A DNA stretch of 21,220 nt, from positions 41,718 through 62,937 of the forward strand of contig QKYT01000056.1 in the NCBI GenBank assembly GCA_003550305.1, read 5' to 3'. Both the position numbers and the translations under genes were made by a program. Below the pieces are notes generated by a model that was given only the letters and a program-made list of their open reading frames with translations, was not told the origin of the DNA and did not search any database. Shown here in pieces: positions 1-9,204 of the stretch (within the stretch, counting starts at the first letter, position 1; each line of letters begins with the position of its first letter). The DNA is from Glomus cerebriforme (taxonomy: Eukaryota > Glomeromycota > Glomeromycetes > Glomerales > Glomeraceae).

Positions 1-850
1 CTCCTAACTGGCTGGTTGGTTTAGATTAGAATTCCCTTCTCACTTATTTCACTTAAATCCAATAATTTTAAAGATACCATCTGTTAACAAAAAAGTCCAT
101 TACCAAATGAAAACCAAAGAAGAAATGTAAGACATTGAAACGAAACCTGAAAAGCTGAAACCTGAAAGCTCTCTCCTAAAAAGAAGACAATTAAGATATT
201 ATGGGATTTAACAAAACAAACTGATAAAACCTTATTAGCAGAAAATGGGAAAACAAAGTTTATAAAGCAAGAAAAGATGAAGGTGTTATATCTTTTAACA
301 ATAATGACAGAGAATTTAAGGATAACGCAATTATACAATCTGTGTGATAACAAGAAAGTAAAGACTAAAATTGGATAAATAAATGAATAAAAAATTGTTA
401 AAGGCTAAAGAAATCGTTGAAAATGAAAATTTTAATAAGAAGAAATGAGGAGAAAGCTAAAACTGAAATGCTCCAGAAAAAAAAAATGGAAGAACAAGTT
501 GAAGTATATAAATGAAGAAAATTATACTGATAGAAAATAAAAAAGTACAGGACTATTAGAGATTACTTATGAAATGTGAGAATTATTGAGAAAATAATGA
601 ATGCAATAATTGAAAAAAATACCTAAAAAATGGCAAGAAATAAAATGGGAGAATAATTTGAGGTTAACAAGCTCTATAAAGATGAATAAGTAGAAATAGA
701 AAGAAACAATAATGTAAATTAGAAAAAAAGGAAAAATACATAACAAGATATGAATGGAACAATGTTGGGATTGCTAACAGAATCGGATAAAATAATGAAC
801 AATATTTGGATAACAATTAGTAAATTAATTTAGATTTGTTAAGATAGAAT
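1..850 (+). repeat. R1 repeat, copy A (left end outside window)
   Basis: The window opens inside the terminal unit of a dispersed repeat: the stretch beginning ctcctaactggctggttggt is repeated nearly exactly at 5269. Similarity to copy B continues for several hundred bases: a lysine-rich coding remnant (175-347 against 5424-5690), then a block around gagaattattgagaaa followed by atgaatgcaataattgaa (579-619 against 5847-5880), then a block ending in atgtaaattagaa (712-724 against 6019-6031). The 3' limit is approximate because similarity fades into AT-rich sequence. There are no long terminal repeats, no reverse transcriptase and no recognisable transposase. This could be a dead transposon or a dispersed multicopy gene with its promoter; the sequence alone does not decide. 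Confidence 0.75.
175..347 (+). pseudogene. Decayed R1 coding remnant (copy A)
   Basis: Reading from 175 gives PKKKTIKILWDLTKQ and onwards to about residue 23. A one-base frame change near 243 then opens KWENKVYKARKDEG, which runs to a double stop at 345-350. The first segment matches the PKKKIIK start and the second the KWETKYINKAEK segment of copy B at 5424-5690, where both lie in one frame. The encoded protein was lysine- and glutamate-rich and probably helical. I do not recognise the family. It is broken here by at least one frameshift and stops. The open frame on the opposite strand across this stretch is a shadow. Confidence 0.6.
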
Positions 851-2203
851 AAGATTAAAGACATTAATTAAACTGAAAATTTTTAATTTAATTTTAAAAT
901 AATCAAATGAACAATTAATAATTGCAAAGAAAATATTTATTTATTGTATTTTTTAAAAAAAATAAACAATAAACTTTTATTTATTAAAATATTTAATATA
1001 AACGAGTCACACTAGGAATTAGTATATTCTTAATTTCCAAAAATAAAAAAGTTGGTTGTCAAAATGAATATTGAATATACATTTAATATCGATATAGAAA
1101 ACAAATAATATTATTTGTCTAAAAATTGGCCTATATTTGTCCTCTAAAATATTAAATTATTTGTGCTTTATTATAATTATTGTTAGTTACTGTAGTTGTA
1201 ATTTACAGAAGGTTTGCCTACAGAGATTTTTCATGAATATAGACTAATGATTTTATTTATTTCAATAAAGAAAGAGTTTTACATATTCTATAAATAGTAT
1301 TTATTAAAGAAAAAAAAACTATATTTATTATCCTAATTATAAAAAAATACAGGAAATAATGAATAGAAATACCAATTGTTCGATAAAAAAAAAGAGTGAT
1401 GCACAGATAATCTAAAAATTAAATTAAAACTATTCTTTTTTTTTTAGTAAAAAAAAAAAAAAAGAAATGATTTATTCTTTTGTAAATGGATTAAGTAATC
1501 AGATGTATAAATAGCTTGTGATACAAACAAAAATTACATCTGATTATTTTATCAATAGGTGGCTTGATATCAATGCCGAGTAATTACAATTTATGTTGTT
1601 GAAAGACTTCACTATAATAATAGAAACTTTAATATACTTATATGATCAAATATAAAATAATGAAACTGCCTATTATAAATTTTTTTTTCATGTGATTTAT
1701 CAAAAAAAAATAAAGGCTCCGATTTATAAATGATGATATTATGGTGGATGACGAAACAACTATTGTTTAACATGATTGATTGATTAGAATTTTCTTTTTC
1801 TTTCCAAATAATTTGTTTTTACATAGCAGCATAGCGATGACTATGAAAAATTTTTTACAAAGTTCAAATAATTGATAAAATTCCAATATTATGATTATTG
1901 TCAATATTTACATTGTTAAATAATAAAAATATTTTTTTTGTTTTCCAACTTAAGAATAAAAAAGTGTGAATGAGATTATAAAAATTATCAACAGTAAAGA
2001 ATTCTTTAATAGTAGTAAATTTAACTATTTCAGATATTTTCTTTGTATATAGTATAAGCACAAATACTTGAATTATTTATTGATTAAAATTGAACTGCAA
2101 TTGTTTTAATCTTTAATACATGTTTATATCTTTGAGAAAAAACAGGTCAGATATTTATTATTTTAATAAGCAAGAATATAATATATTTAATTGTTTCCCT
2201 CAT
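851..2203. other. AT-rich stretch without a recognisable gene
   Basis: No convincing coding frame, tRNA or repeat copy is visible. It contains homopolymer runs (T and A tracts at 1435-1463) and one perfect 12-bp inverted repeat, taatcagatgta at 1496-1507 with its complement at 1535-1546, which would form a hairpin with a 27-nt loop. A short open frame on the minus strand at 1864-2061 has a low-complexity composition and no support. Confidence 0.6.
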
Positions 2204-2992
2204 TTATACAGTACATCTATTACTAATTCGTTCCAACCATTTTTCCTTTTCTAAACCATGTAAGAAGCCTACAATGATTATCGTCATATTATCAGTACCT
2301 ACACCACGACCTTCCTTTGCTAAACATCGATCTATTAAATTTACACAAGCTTTATTCAGATCTTTGTTTAATTTAACATCTTTAATAATAAAATCAATAA
2401 CCTGTTGTGATGACATACAATCCCAGATTCCATCACATGCTAAGACCAAGAAATCAGTTTCTGTATCAATTTTTATGAGAATTTATATCAGAAAGAACAA
2501 TAAAAATTTGTTCTTCTGGCCTTTTATTAGGATTATTCTTACACATATCACCTCCTGCTTGTATAATTCTTTGAGCTTCACTTTCAAGACTCGGTTTATG
2601 ATCTTCAGAAAATGGTATTGCTAAACCAGCAACATCATCACAGCACGTGAATCTCCAGCATTTCCAATATAGACAATATCGTTCGGAATTTTTATAGCTA
2701 TTACCGCAGTACTTCCACTAGAACCAGAATTACTTTTGACATTCCAGTCACTATCTGTTTGCATAAAGGCATCTTTTATAGCTTTTTCAATATTTTCTTC
2801 ACCAACTTCATGAATTTTTTTTAAAAATATCATAAACTCCAAAGAAACTATAACCAGGAAAGTCGGGAATATTATTTTCAATAATATTACACAACCTTGC
2901 ATTGATGAACCAACAAATATTAAATCATTTTGTTGAAGGGTAATTTCAGTAGTATTTTTAACTACAATTGGATTTGAAAGTATTAATCCCAT
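2204..2992 (-). pseudogene. Broken PP2C (Ptc-type) protein phosphatase
   Basis: PP2C enzymes are metal-dependent serine/threonine phosphatases that dampen stress-kinase signalling. Read from an ATG at 2992, the minus strand gives the family N-terminus MGLILSNPIVVKNTTE and SSMQG, then HEVGEENIEKAIKDAF, GSSGSTAVIAIK and AGDSRAV. After a frame change it gives GLAIPFSEDHKPSLE and NKRPEEQ, and after another LACDGIWDCMSSQQV and GTDNMT, ending at a stop at 2204. The metal-site segment is damaged: FFGVYD is present but out of frame, and the GHGG that normally follows is missing. The segment after SSMQG (normally W-R-x-S-M-E-D-A-H) and the segment normally reading GNLALSRAIGDF are also absent. With at least three frame changes and three deletions, activity is not expected. 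No introns are visible, so a retrocopy is possible. Family assignment is firm; the exact paralogue is not. Confidence 0.88.
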
Positions 2993-2993
2993 G

Positions 2994-3016
2994 TTTATTT
3001 ATTTATTTATTTATTT
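2994..3016. repeat. (TTTA)n microsatellite
   Basis: About five tandem TTTA units lie directly upstream of the start codon of the PP2C remnant, which reads away from it on the minus strand. Confidence 0.9.
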
Positions 3017-3237
3017 TTTATCATTCAAGGTAAGAATCATGTTTATGACGTTAGTAGGTATATTATTTTTAGGTTTTTTTTTATTTAATTTCTTTATTTA
3101 ATTTTCTTTAGGGACTAAAATTTTAAAAGGTTTTTTTATTTATTTTAATAAATATTTTTGAAATTTAATTATGAATATTTACTCTAAAGTTAATGACTTA
3201 GTTATGTTGAGAAATTTTAAAGAATCATTTAAGAAAG

Positions 3238-3491
3238 CCCTATGAAAAAAGAATGTCTGGAAATTGCCACCAAAATCGTCCGGAAAATGCCCACACGAGC
3301 GGAAAATGACCGGAAAATCGCAATATTCCAGACGTATAGATATTGCAATATTTTAAAAACGTCCTGAAAATGTCTAGGCGAGTTAATGTCTCAGTGTCCG
3401 GAATATTGCAGTTTTCCGGACATTTCCTGGACGTGTGAACATTTTCCGGACAATTTTGGTGACAATTTCTGGATGTTCTTTTTTCATAGGG
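3238..3491. mobile_element. MITE-like element with ~100-bp terminal inverted repeats
   Basis: The 254-bp element starts ccctatgaaaaaagaa and ends with the complement. The two ends match for about 100 bp each (3238-3342 and 3388-3491), leaving a loop of about 45 bp. Mismatches between the arms are mostly transitions, for example tcgtccgg against ttgtccgg, as expected from cytosine deamination after insertion. The trinucleotide aag flanks both ends (3235-3237 and 3492-3494) and is a possible 3-bp target duplication. The arms contain several ccggaaaatg sub-motifs. There is no transposase: the 92-residue minus-strand frame across the element is a product of the palindrome. A 3-bp duplication fits PIF/Harbinger or CACTA-like cut-and-paste families, but the ends do not allow me to choose. 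Confidence 0.85.
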
Positions 3492-3609
3492 AAGTTGTAG
3501 GAATGACCATTCGTTCAAATAAATAAAAAAATAGGAAATAAAAGGTATTTCTTTCTTTAATAATTAAATAAATAAAAGTAATAGTATGTGACGCAGAATA
3601 CCAAAATTT

Positions 3610-4516
3610 TTTTTGAACTGATGTTGTAAAGGAGAAACCCATTTAAACCATATGACCAAATTATCAAAAACCAAAAATTAATGATGGAGGTTTTAAATGG
3701 AAAAAGAGAAGAACCAATTCCTGATACACCAATCAAATTCAGATTTTTTTTTTTAATTTTAAATAATCTTTAGAATGTTGAGGTATTTTCAAACTTAAAA
3801 TTAATTAAGTTGTATACAAATGAAACAAGATCTTTATCATTCAGTTAAAATAGTATAAGCATTAGTGAAAATAATCAATATTGATTTAAATGATCATAGA
3901 ATTATTGTTTATGAATTATTGTTACAATATAAGCAATATGACAATTCTTTATAAAAAGAAATTCACGAAGAAAAATTTAACCAATTCATTAAATTATATT
4001 TAGCATTAAAAAGCAAAAATGAAAATGAAATATTCAGTTATTTATTTACAAATTGCAAAATAAAATTTTATTAGCAGTTTTTTATCAATATGGGATAGGA
4101 ACTGATAAAAATGGAATTAAAGCATTTGAAGAATTGGCTGAAAAAGGTTATATAGATTCAATTCATCAGCTTGGATATTGTTATCAACATGGAATAGGAA
4201 CTGACAAAAGTGAAATCAAAGCATTTGTATCATATAATGATTTAGCTGAATAAGGTTATATTTATTCATTTGGTTATTGTTATGAGCATGGAATAGGAAC
4301 TGAAAAAAATGAAATCAAAGCATTTAAATTATTTAAAGCAGCAGCTGATAAAGATCATATTAATTTATTTCATAATCTTGAATGTTGTTATAACGTGAAA
4401 TAGGTACTAAAAAAAAATTAAATTAAAGCATCTGAATTATATAAAGCAACAACTGATAGATGTCATATTATTTCAATAAACAATCTTGGAGAATGTTATC
4501 AACATAAATATTTATC
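3610..4516 (+). pseudogene. Broken protein kinase / Sel1-repeat gene
   Basis: From 3610 the sequence encodes the end of a protein-kinase C-lobe, RRNPFKPYDQ then VLNGKREEPIPDTPIKF, followed by a linker (DLNDHRIIVYELLLQYKQYD at 3882, then FNQFIKLYLALKSKNENEIF). It then gives at least three Sel1-like repeats: AVFYQYGIGTDKNGIKAF, LGYCYQHGIGTDKSEIKAF and GYCYEHGIGTEKNEIKAFKL, plus the degraded NLGECYQH. Sel1 repeats are roughly 36-residue helical hairpins that scaffold protein interactions. Kinase plus Sel1 repeats is a strongly expanded architecture in Glomeromycotina. The catalytic lobe is missing upstream, and there are several stops (at 4251, after the third repeat, and in the kinase and linker parts) and at least one frameshift near 4050. 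The 66-residue open frame at 4053-4253 is only the longest surviving piece. Confidence 0.85.
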
Positions 4517-4860
4517 ATTTTACTTTTAAATAAGTAAATTATAAAACTGTAGCAATAAGGATAATTTGATTTTATTAGATTTTATTACAATTTGTGGATT
4601 TAGATATTAAAAAAAATCTAATTTTGGATAATTTATTATTTTGTACTGTGAACAATATATTTCACATAGAACTAAATTATTTCATGTTTTTAATCTATAT
4701 ATTTTATTTATTCTTCTATCTTTTTTTTAAAAAAAATTTGCTTTCTGATCATTTGAAAAGTCATGTGCTCATGTTGATCTGAATATTAGGTCACTAATCT
4801 TAGTTTAATTACGGTATATCTGTTGTAATACAAAGTAACGCCAATTAAAAAAAATATATT
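4517..4860. other. AT-rich spacer without a gene
   Basis: Nothing recognisable lies between the Sel1-repeat remnant and R1 copy B. The small open frame at 4594-4782 is F/L/Y-rich, as expected from T-rich DNA, and I do not treat it as a gene. The last part may already belong to copy B, whose left border is not sharp. Confidence 0.5.
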
Positions 4861-5423
4861 TGTAATGTTATTATTTTAGTTTTTTGTTATGAATTTGACT
4901 CATTTGGATACTAGTAGAAAATCACTACCAAATTATAGAAATTACACATGGACAAATAAAAAAATTATGTAATAAATCATTGATTAATACATAAAATATT
5001 TTTTAAAATAAATTAAGAAATTTGATGGAATGAGTCATCATCTTAATTTTTTTATATATTATTAATATTTTTAATTATATAAATACCGCCTTTTTTCAAT
5101 ATTCCTTATTATTTTTCATACTTTTAATATGCATCACTGATTTATATTATTATTTTCGCTTTAATCCTTTTAAAAACTACCCCTTAAACTCCCTCTTATC
5201 TTCCTTATACTGTATATAGAGGTCTTCCTCGTATCAGGCAAGGAAAACTAGTCAGATAGTCGAGTATCTCCTAACTGGCTGGTTGGTTTAGATTAGAACT
5301 TCCCTCTTTACTCTCTTTACTTATTTCAAAAATTCAGTAACTCCAAGTATACCAAAAAGCCTAAAGTCGTATTTGAAATACCAAAGAATAGCCGTAAAAC
5401 ACTAAAACCTTAAATCCGCTTTT

Positions 5424-5690
5424 CCTAAAAAGAAAATAATTAAAGTTGAATGATGGGATATTATGGAATTGGCAAAACAAAATTGTCGGAATGTATTGAT
5501 GGAAAAATCAAAGAAAGAAGCAGTTTTTTGAAAGAAATGGGAAACAAAATACATAAATAAAGCAGAAAAAATAGAAGCCGCTGTAGTCATATTAGACCTT
5601 TTAAACAGTAAAGACAAAAGAATTTCTGTGTGGCAACAAGAAAGAATTAAATAAATGGATGAATAAAGAATTGATGAAGTGATGAAGATA
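5424..5690 (+). pseudogene. Decayed R1 coding remnant 1 (copy B)
   Basis: One frame carries PKKKIIKVE, stop, WDIMELAKQNCRNVLMEK, then after a stop KKWETKYINKAEKIEAA, VVILDLLNSKDKRISVW and QQERIK, then further stops. Keeping one frame across about 85 codons despite four stops shows decay from a real coding sequence rather than chance. The composition is charged and helix-prone. The product is unknown. It is homologous to the copy A remnant at 175-347. Confidence 0.65.
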
Positions 5691-6367
5691 ATTTGAGAAT
5701 GAAAACTTTAATGAAAATTAATTATTGAAAGCTAAAAATAGAGAAAAATGGCAAGAACAATTTGAGAAAAAGTGCATAAATGAAGAATAGAGAATAAGAA
5801 AGTATCAGGACAATTGGGATAACTTATGAAGTGTGGAAAAAAAGTGAGAATTATTGAGAAATGATGAATGCAATAATTGAATTAAAAAAAATAAACTTGA
5901 AAAAAGAAACAGTATAGCCAAGAAATAAAACGGGAGAGTTAACAAGTTTTATAATGTCAATTGAAACATATGAAAACTAATTTGGAATGTGATAAGTTAT
6001 GAATAGAAAGAAATAATGATGTAAATTAGAATAGAACAACAATAAAAAACAAACATGAAACATGAAATAAAATAGAAAAGGTTAATGAAGGAATATTAAG
6101 ATAAATTAGAAATTGAAAAAAATATAACAAAATGATATAAATGGAGAAACCTTAAAATTTGATGATGCACAGCACTGTGTAAATCATGTAAAAAGAATTG
6201 CAAAGGAAAAAATGTAGCAGGAACTGATACTTCTAATTAGAATTACTTTATTATGATATATTCAATAAAAATGTGATAAATTCTTTATTATGCCAAGTGT
6301 AATGTTCTTAATCTAAGTATCTTATGAATTGGATCAAAATCTTATCTGATTTGATCCGATCTGAAGA

Positions 6368-6835
6368 ATGAAATCAAAGTCTGTACAAAAAGAAAAAAAA
6401 CATATTAGTGGCACTCCAAAGACAAAAAAATCCACACTACTTTTCACTTACAAATTTCTAGTCCAAGCCAAAATCTATACCCATTATCTAATAAGATTCA
6501 AAAAAACAAATACAACCAATACCATAGAAAATTAAATGGAATACCATATGAATTAAAAGAAGAATATGGAAATGATTGAACAAATAGACACAGCAAAAGA
6601 ATAAGCCAACATACAATAAATTGATGTAACAAACAAGAAAATTCAGAACAGGAAATTTAAAGTTTATATCAAAGTCTAAGTGAATCCAGATTATGAACAA
6701 AAGGGAGAAATAATAATAAATCAAAGAAAACAAATACAGGAGTGAGTTGATGATAAACAAATAGTCAAAATCATATGGTGTATGATAAATAGGACATCAT
6801 ATGAAAAACTGGGTGTATGGGTGTATCCGTGTATG
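6368..6835 (+). pseudogene. Decayed R1 coding remnant 2 (copy B)
   Basis: An open stretch from ATG 6368 reads MKSKSVQKEKKHISGTPKTK and ends in a stop at about 6530. A second frame over 6495-6620 gives NQYHRKLNGIPYELKEEYGN, stop, TNRHSKRISQHTIN. A third gives NPDYEQKGEIIINQRKQIQE. The complement of 12476-12745 shows the same order of words, for example the DNA block gaacaaaaaggagaaatgat. The overlapping frames imply frameshifts relative to an ancestral basic protein. I do not recognise its family, and nothing like a catalytic motif is visible. Confidence 0.55.
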
Positions 6836-7284
6836 TGATAAAAGACAACAAAGAAATGGGTATAAAAACAAAAAATCAGAATCGATTAATTAGAAATAGA
6901 TATATGATAAATGAATACAAATAGTTATTATTTTGGAAAACATACAGAATAGTTATTATATTGATTTTTAGTTTATTATTTAGTAGAAGATATAATTTCA
7001 ATATTTCAAATTTATAATTTATGTAATTTTAATCAAATATGAACATAATACAAATACCAAAAGATTCATTATAACAGTAAGAATATATTATATACTTCTA
7101 ATATATCAAATGAATGTTATATCGTACTTTGTGTTTTGCAAATAAGTTTATTTTGACCATAAATCGAATTCACAAGCTTGTTATAAAATAAAAGGGTTCA
7201 ATAAGTTATTTTTAAAAATTTCACTGGCTTTCATGATTCATGATTTATTATTGATTAGTTACACAATCGGTTTTCATTCAAATA
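6836..7284. other. AT-rich spacer upstream of the SAM-like gene
   Basis: No gene, repeat copy or strong motif was seen in this stretch. It separates R1 copy B from the promoter region of the gene at 7605. Confidence 0.5.
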
Positions 7285-7350
7285 TGACGTCATTTTTATA
7301 TACTGTACATCACTATACGCCCATTTGTAATTATATGGAGATATGACTCA
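7285..7350 (+). promoter_or_regulatory. Putative bZIP sites: CRE (7285-7292) and AP-1 type (7344-7350)
   Basis: A perfect palindromic CRE, TGACGTCA, lies at 7285-7292, and an AP-1/Gcn4-type TGACTCA at 7344-7350, about 315 and 255 bp upstream of the ATG at 7605. Between them is tatactgtaca (7299-7309), one form of a motif that recurs in the window. In fungi these sites bind ATF/CREB and Gcn4-like bZIP factors in stress or nutrient responses. The match is by consensus only and the regulation is inferred. Confidence 0.45.
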
Positions 7351-7490
7351 TTGCCCATCAATAAAAGATTATTCACAACAACATATGAGTCTCGATTTTC
7401 CATATATACCTATGACGCCTCCAAAATCTATCTACTTTGCTATAAATTCTTTGCAAAAAAATAAATGAAAAAAATTGCTTTCATTTAAAA

Positions 7491-7500
7491 TATATAAAAT
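7491..7500 (+). promoter_or_regulatory. TATA-like element
   Basis: tatataaaat lies about 105 bp upstream of the start codon at 7605, a plausible distance if the 5' leader is about 70 nt. In DNA this AT-rich such a match is weak evidence alone. Confidence 0.3.
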
Positions 7501-7604
7501 ATTTACCCTTTAAAAACTGTAGCAGTGTTATTACTGTACTTTGCCAAAATTGAGGAACATTTCTTTTTTGTGCTTTGACATTAGGTTCAACTACTACTTA
7601 CAGT

Positions 7605-9084
7605 ATGGATGTTGCGACTAATCAGTCAGCTGAGGTCGTTAAGAAGTGGAAGCGAGCAGACGTTCTTGAATATATAAAGTCCAAGCAAAATGAGCTAGAT
7701 CTTGACGATGAAGACATAAAGATAATTGAGAAAAATAAGGTCGTTGGTCAAGTTTTCATTACTTTGATAGAAGAAAAGCTTTTAGCCGGCGGACCAGCCG
7801 GAGCCATATCACTTTTAATTAAGGCATTTAATGGTGAAGTGCAAAGTAAGTGCATAACATTGTTTTTCTCGCTGTCTTAATTTGTCTTACATCATCTTAC
7901 ATCTAATCTCTAGCATCGGCATCTCCCAATAAACTCGAAAAACCAGAAGAAAGTTTCCAAGAAAAAGTTGACTTACAAACTACCGAAGCTATCGAAAAGA
8001 CATGTATTAATGAACCCTCCCGTAATCTTATCTCAGCTTCTGAAGAAATAGAAATTCCGATGGGCCCCGAAATAGATGATTTACAAACCACTGAAGCTAC
8101 CGAAAAGATATGTGCTAACGAACTCCCTCATGAACCAATTCCGACTTCTAATTTTCTACCTGAGACTGCCTCTCAGCTTCTTCGATATTATGGTAAAAAT
8201 TTACAATTTATTACTGTGATTGTTTTGCTCATGACTTCACTTACACATTATGGTAGACGTTTGGAATCGTCCTCACAAGGAATGGCCTAGTATAAATAAA
8301 TTTTCCGATCATCTATACGAAGTCCACAACATTTCCGAAAAACAGCTTGTACATTCTTCGTTCAAGAAAGAGATCGGAATTTTACAAAAGCTATTTGCAA
8401 AAGAACATCCCGCTCAAGATCGACTTTCAGAATTGGCTATTCAACTGAAGGTACTCTTTCTATTTAATCTATATTATCTATAAAAGTGAAGCAAGTCCGA
8501 GAACCAATTATCTACACAGGTTGTATACCTGTTAGACGTGATGTATCTCACGTATTTCAGATTTGTAATCGATTACTATTTCTGGAGGATTTTTGGTTTT
8601 GTTACATTTAGGGGAGAAACGCAAGATGTGTATTCTCACACAAGATGTATTCTTGTTAGACTGGTGCTTCCACGTATTTCTAAATAGTTTCATATCGGAC
8701 GAACTTTTTGAACTTTTTTTACTCTTTTTGAATATATATTTTTCTTTCACATTATTAATTATTACTTTCTTAGTCTCAACAGAATCTGCGAAAAGCAAGG
8801 AGGACTAGTTTCAATAAGTTTGCTAAAAAATCAATCAGACGTAATATGATGAAGGAAAAGATCGAAATAGCAAAGGTTAGATTCTTTCTCTAATTTTGTC
8901 AGTTCGCGGTAGTGTATTGAACTAATATTCCTTATGATTATTTTAGGATTCCGTAATTATTGGCGGCTACAACCGACTAAATGAACACTATGATAATTTT
9001 CATAACGCAAGCTCGCTATTGGTTAAGCGAAATTTGGCAACTGATGAAACCGATCATGAAAATGCAAAAAGGATTAAAAACTAA
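7605..9084 (+). CDS. SAM-like domain protein, five exons, 314 aa
   Basis: Exons are 7605-7845, 7914-8192, 8257-8450, 8783-8875 and 8947-9084, with phases that join cleanly. Introns of 68, 64 and 71 bp are short and GT..AG; the third, 332 bp, is unusually long. Residues 11-75 (VVKKWKRADVLEYIKSKQ, then IEEKLLAGGPAGAISLL) resemble a SAM domain, a five-helix interaction module. Residues 100-114 (DLQTTEAIEKTCINE) are repeated at 136-150. The rest (YYDVWNRPHKEWPSI at 172, LRKARRTSFNKFAKKSIRR at 240) is basic, with no enzyme motif that I can name. No signal peptide or membrane segment is seen. The ATG at 7605 is the first in frame; the frame extends upstream only through non-ATG codons. A polyadenylation-like AATAAA lies at 9199. 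The function is unknown; a scaffold or nucleic-acid binder is a guess. Splice sites are inferred by reading. Confidence 0.75.
8451..8782 (+). other. Unusually long intron 3 with a diverged internal duplication
   Basis: The donor gtactc follows the in-frame AAG at 8450 and the acceptor is caacag at 8782, keeping phase 0. At 332 bp it is nearly five times the other introns of this gene. It holds two related blocks, about 8519-8562 (tgtatacctgttagac ... cacgtatttcag) and about 8643-8685 (tgtattcttgttagac ... cacgtatttct). The first is followed by an open stretch and may include an unrecognised exon. A 71-residue plus-strand open frame and an 88-residue minus-strand one here are not treated as genes. 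Confidence 0.5.
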
Positions 9085-9175
9085 CGAATTTAATTACAGA
9101 GAACTTATTTATGAGAAAGTTAAAAAAAGAGAGATTGGAAGGTATAAATTCACACAAAGTATAAGTATTGGATAG
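9085..9175 (+). pseudogene. Possible frameshifted C-terminal extension of the SAM-like gene
   Basis: The main frame stops at 9082-9084, directly after a run of five A (attaaaaactaa). The neighbouring frame over the same bases continues KTNEFNYRELIYEKVKKRE, then IGRYKF, and stops at 9173-9175. The lysine- and arginine-rich composition matches the preceding exon and is unlike the surrounding DNA. A one-base insertion in the A run, real or from sequencing, would explain it; the gene would otherwise have been about 30 residues longer. Confidence 0.5.
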
Positions 9176-9198
9176 ATATATTTTTACGTAAATATCAG

Positions 9199-9204
9199 AA
9201 TAAA
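9199..9204 (+). terminator. Polyadenylation-like signal AATAAA
   Basis: AATAAA lies 115 bp after the stop at 9084 and 24 bp after the alternative stop at 9175. The position is sensible, but the hexamer is common in AT-rich DNA. Confidence 0.3.

Larger units (their letters stand above)
4861..6835 (+). repeat. R1 repeat, copy B (most complete copy)
   Basis: The left flank (about 4885-5170, including gactcatttggatactag and tttttcaatatt) matches 10865-11150 of copy C. One 120-bp terminal unit follows at 5175-5295, running from aactaccccttaaactcc through tatactgtata to the ctcctaactggctggttggt block. The lysine-rich remnant at 5424-5690 and an intermediate block to about 6030 match copy A. A second coding remnant (6368-6835) matches the complement of 12476-12745 in copy D. 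The order flank, unit, remnant 1, remnant 2 defines the family at roughly 2 kb. A short hairpin (ggatcaaa and ttgatcc at 6331-6357) separates the two coding parts. The borders are approximate. Confidence 0.7.

Noticed and set aside
2274..2624. 116-residue plus-strand open frame
   Set aside because: Antisense shadow of the PP2C remnant.
3240..3518. 92-residue minus-strand open frame
   Set aside because: It lies across the inverted-repeat element; its repeated words come from the palindrome, not from a gene.
6488..6760. 90-residue minus-strand open frame rich in F, L and I
   Set aside because: Shadow of the decayed R1 coding remnant on the plus strand; its hydrophobicity follows from A-rich coding DNA read backwards.
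8532..8808. Open frames on both strands inside intron 3
   Set aside because: They are antisense to each other, in low-complexity DNA, and are explained by the intron.
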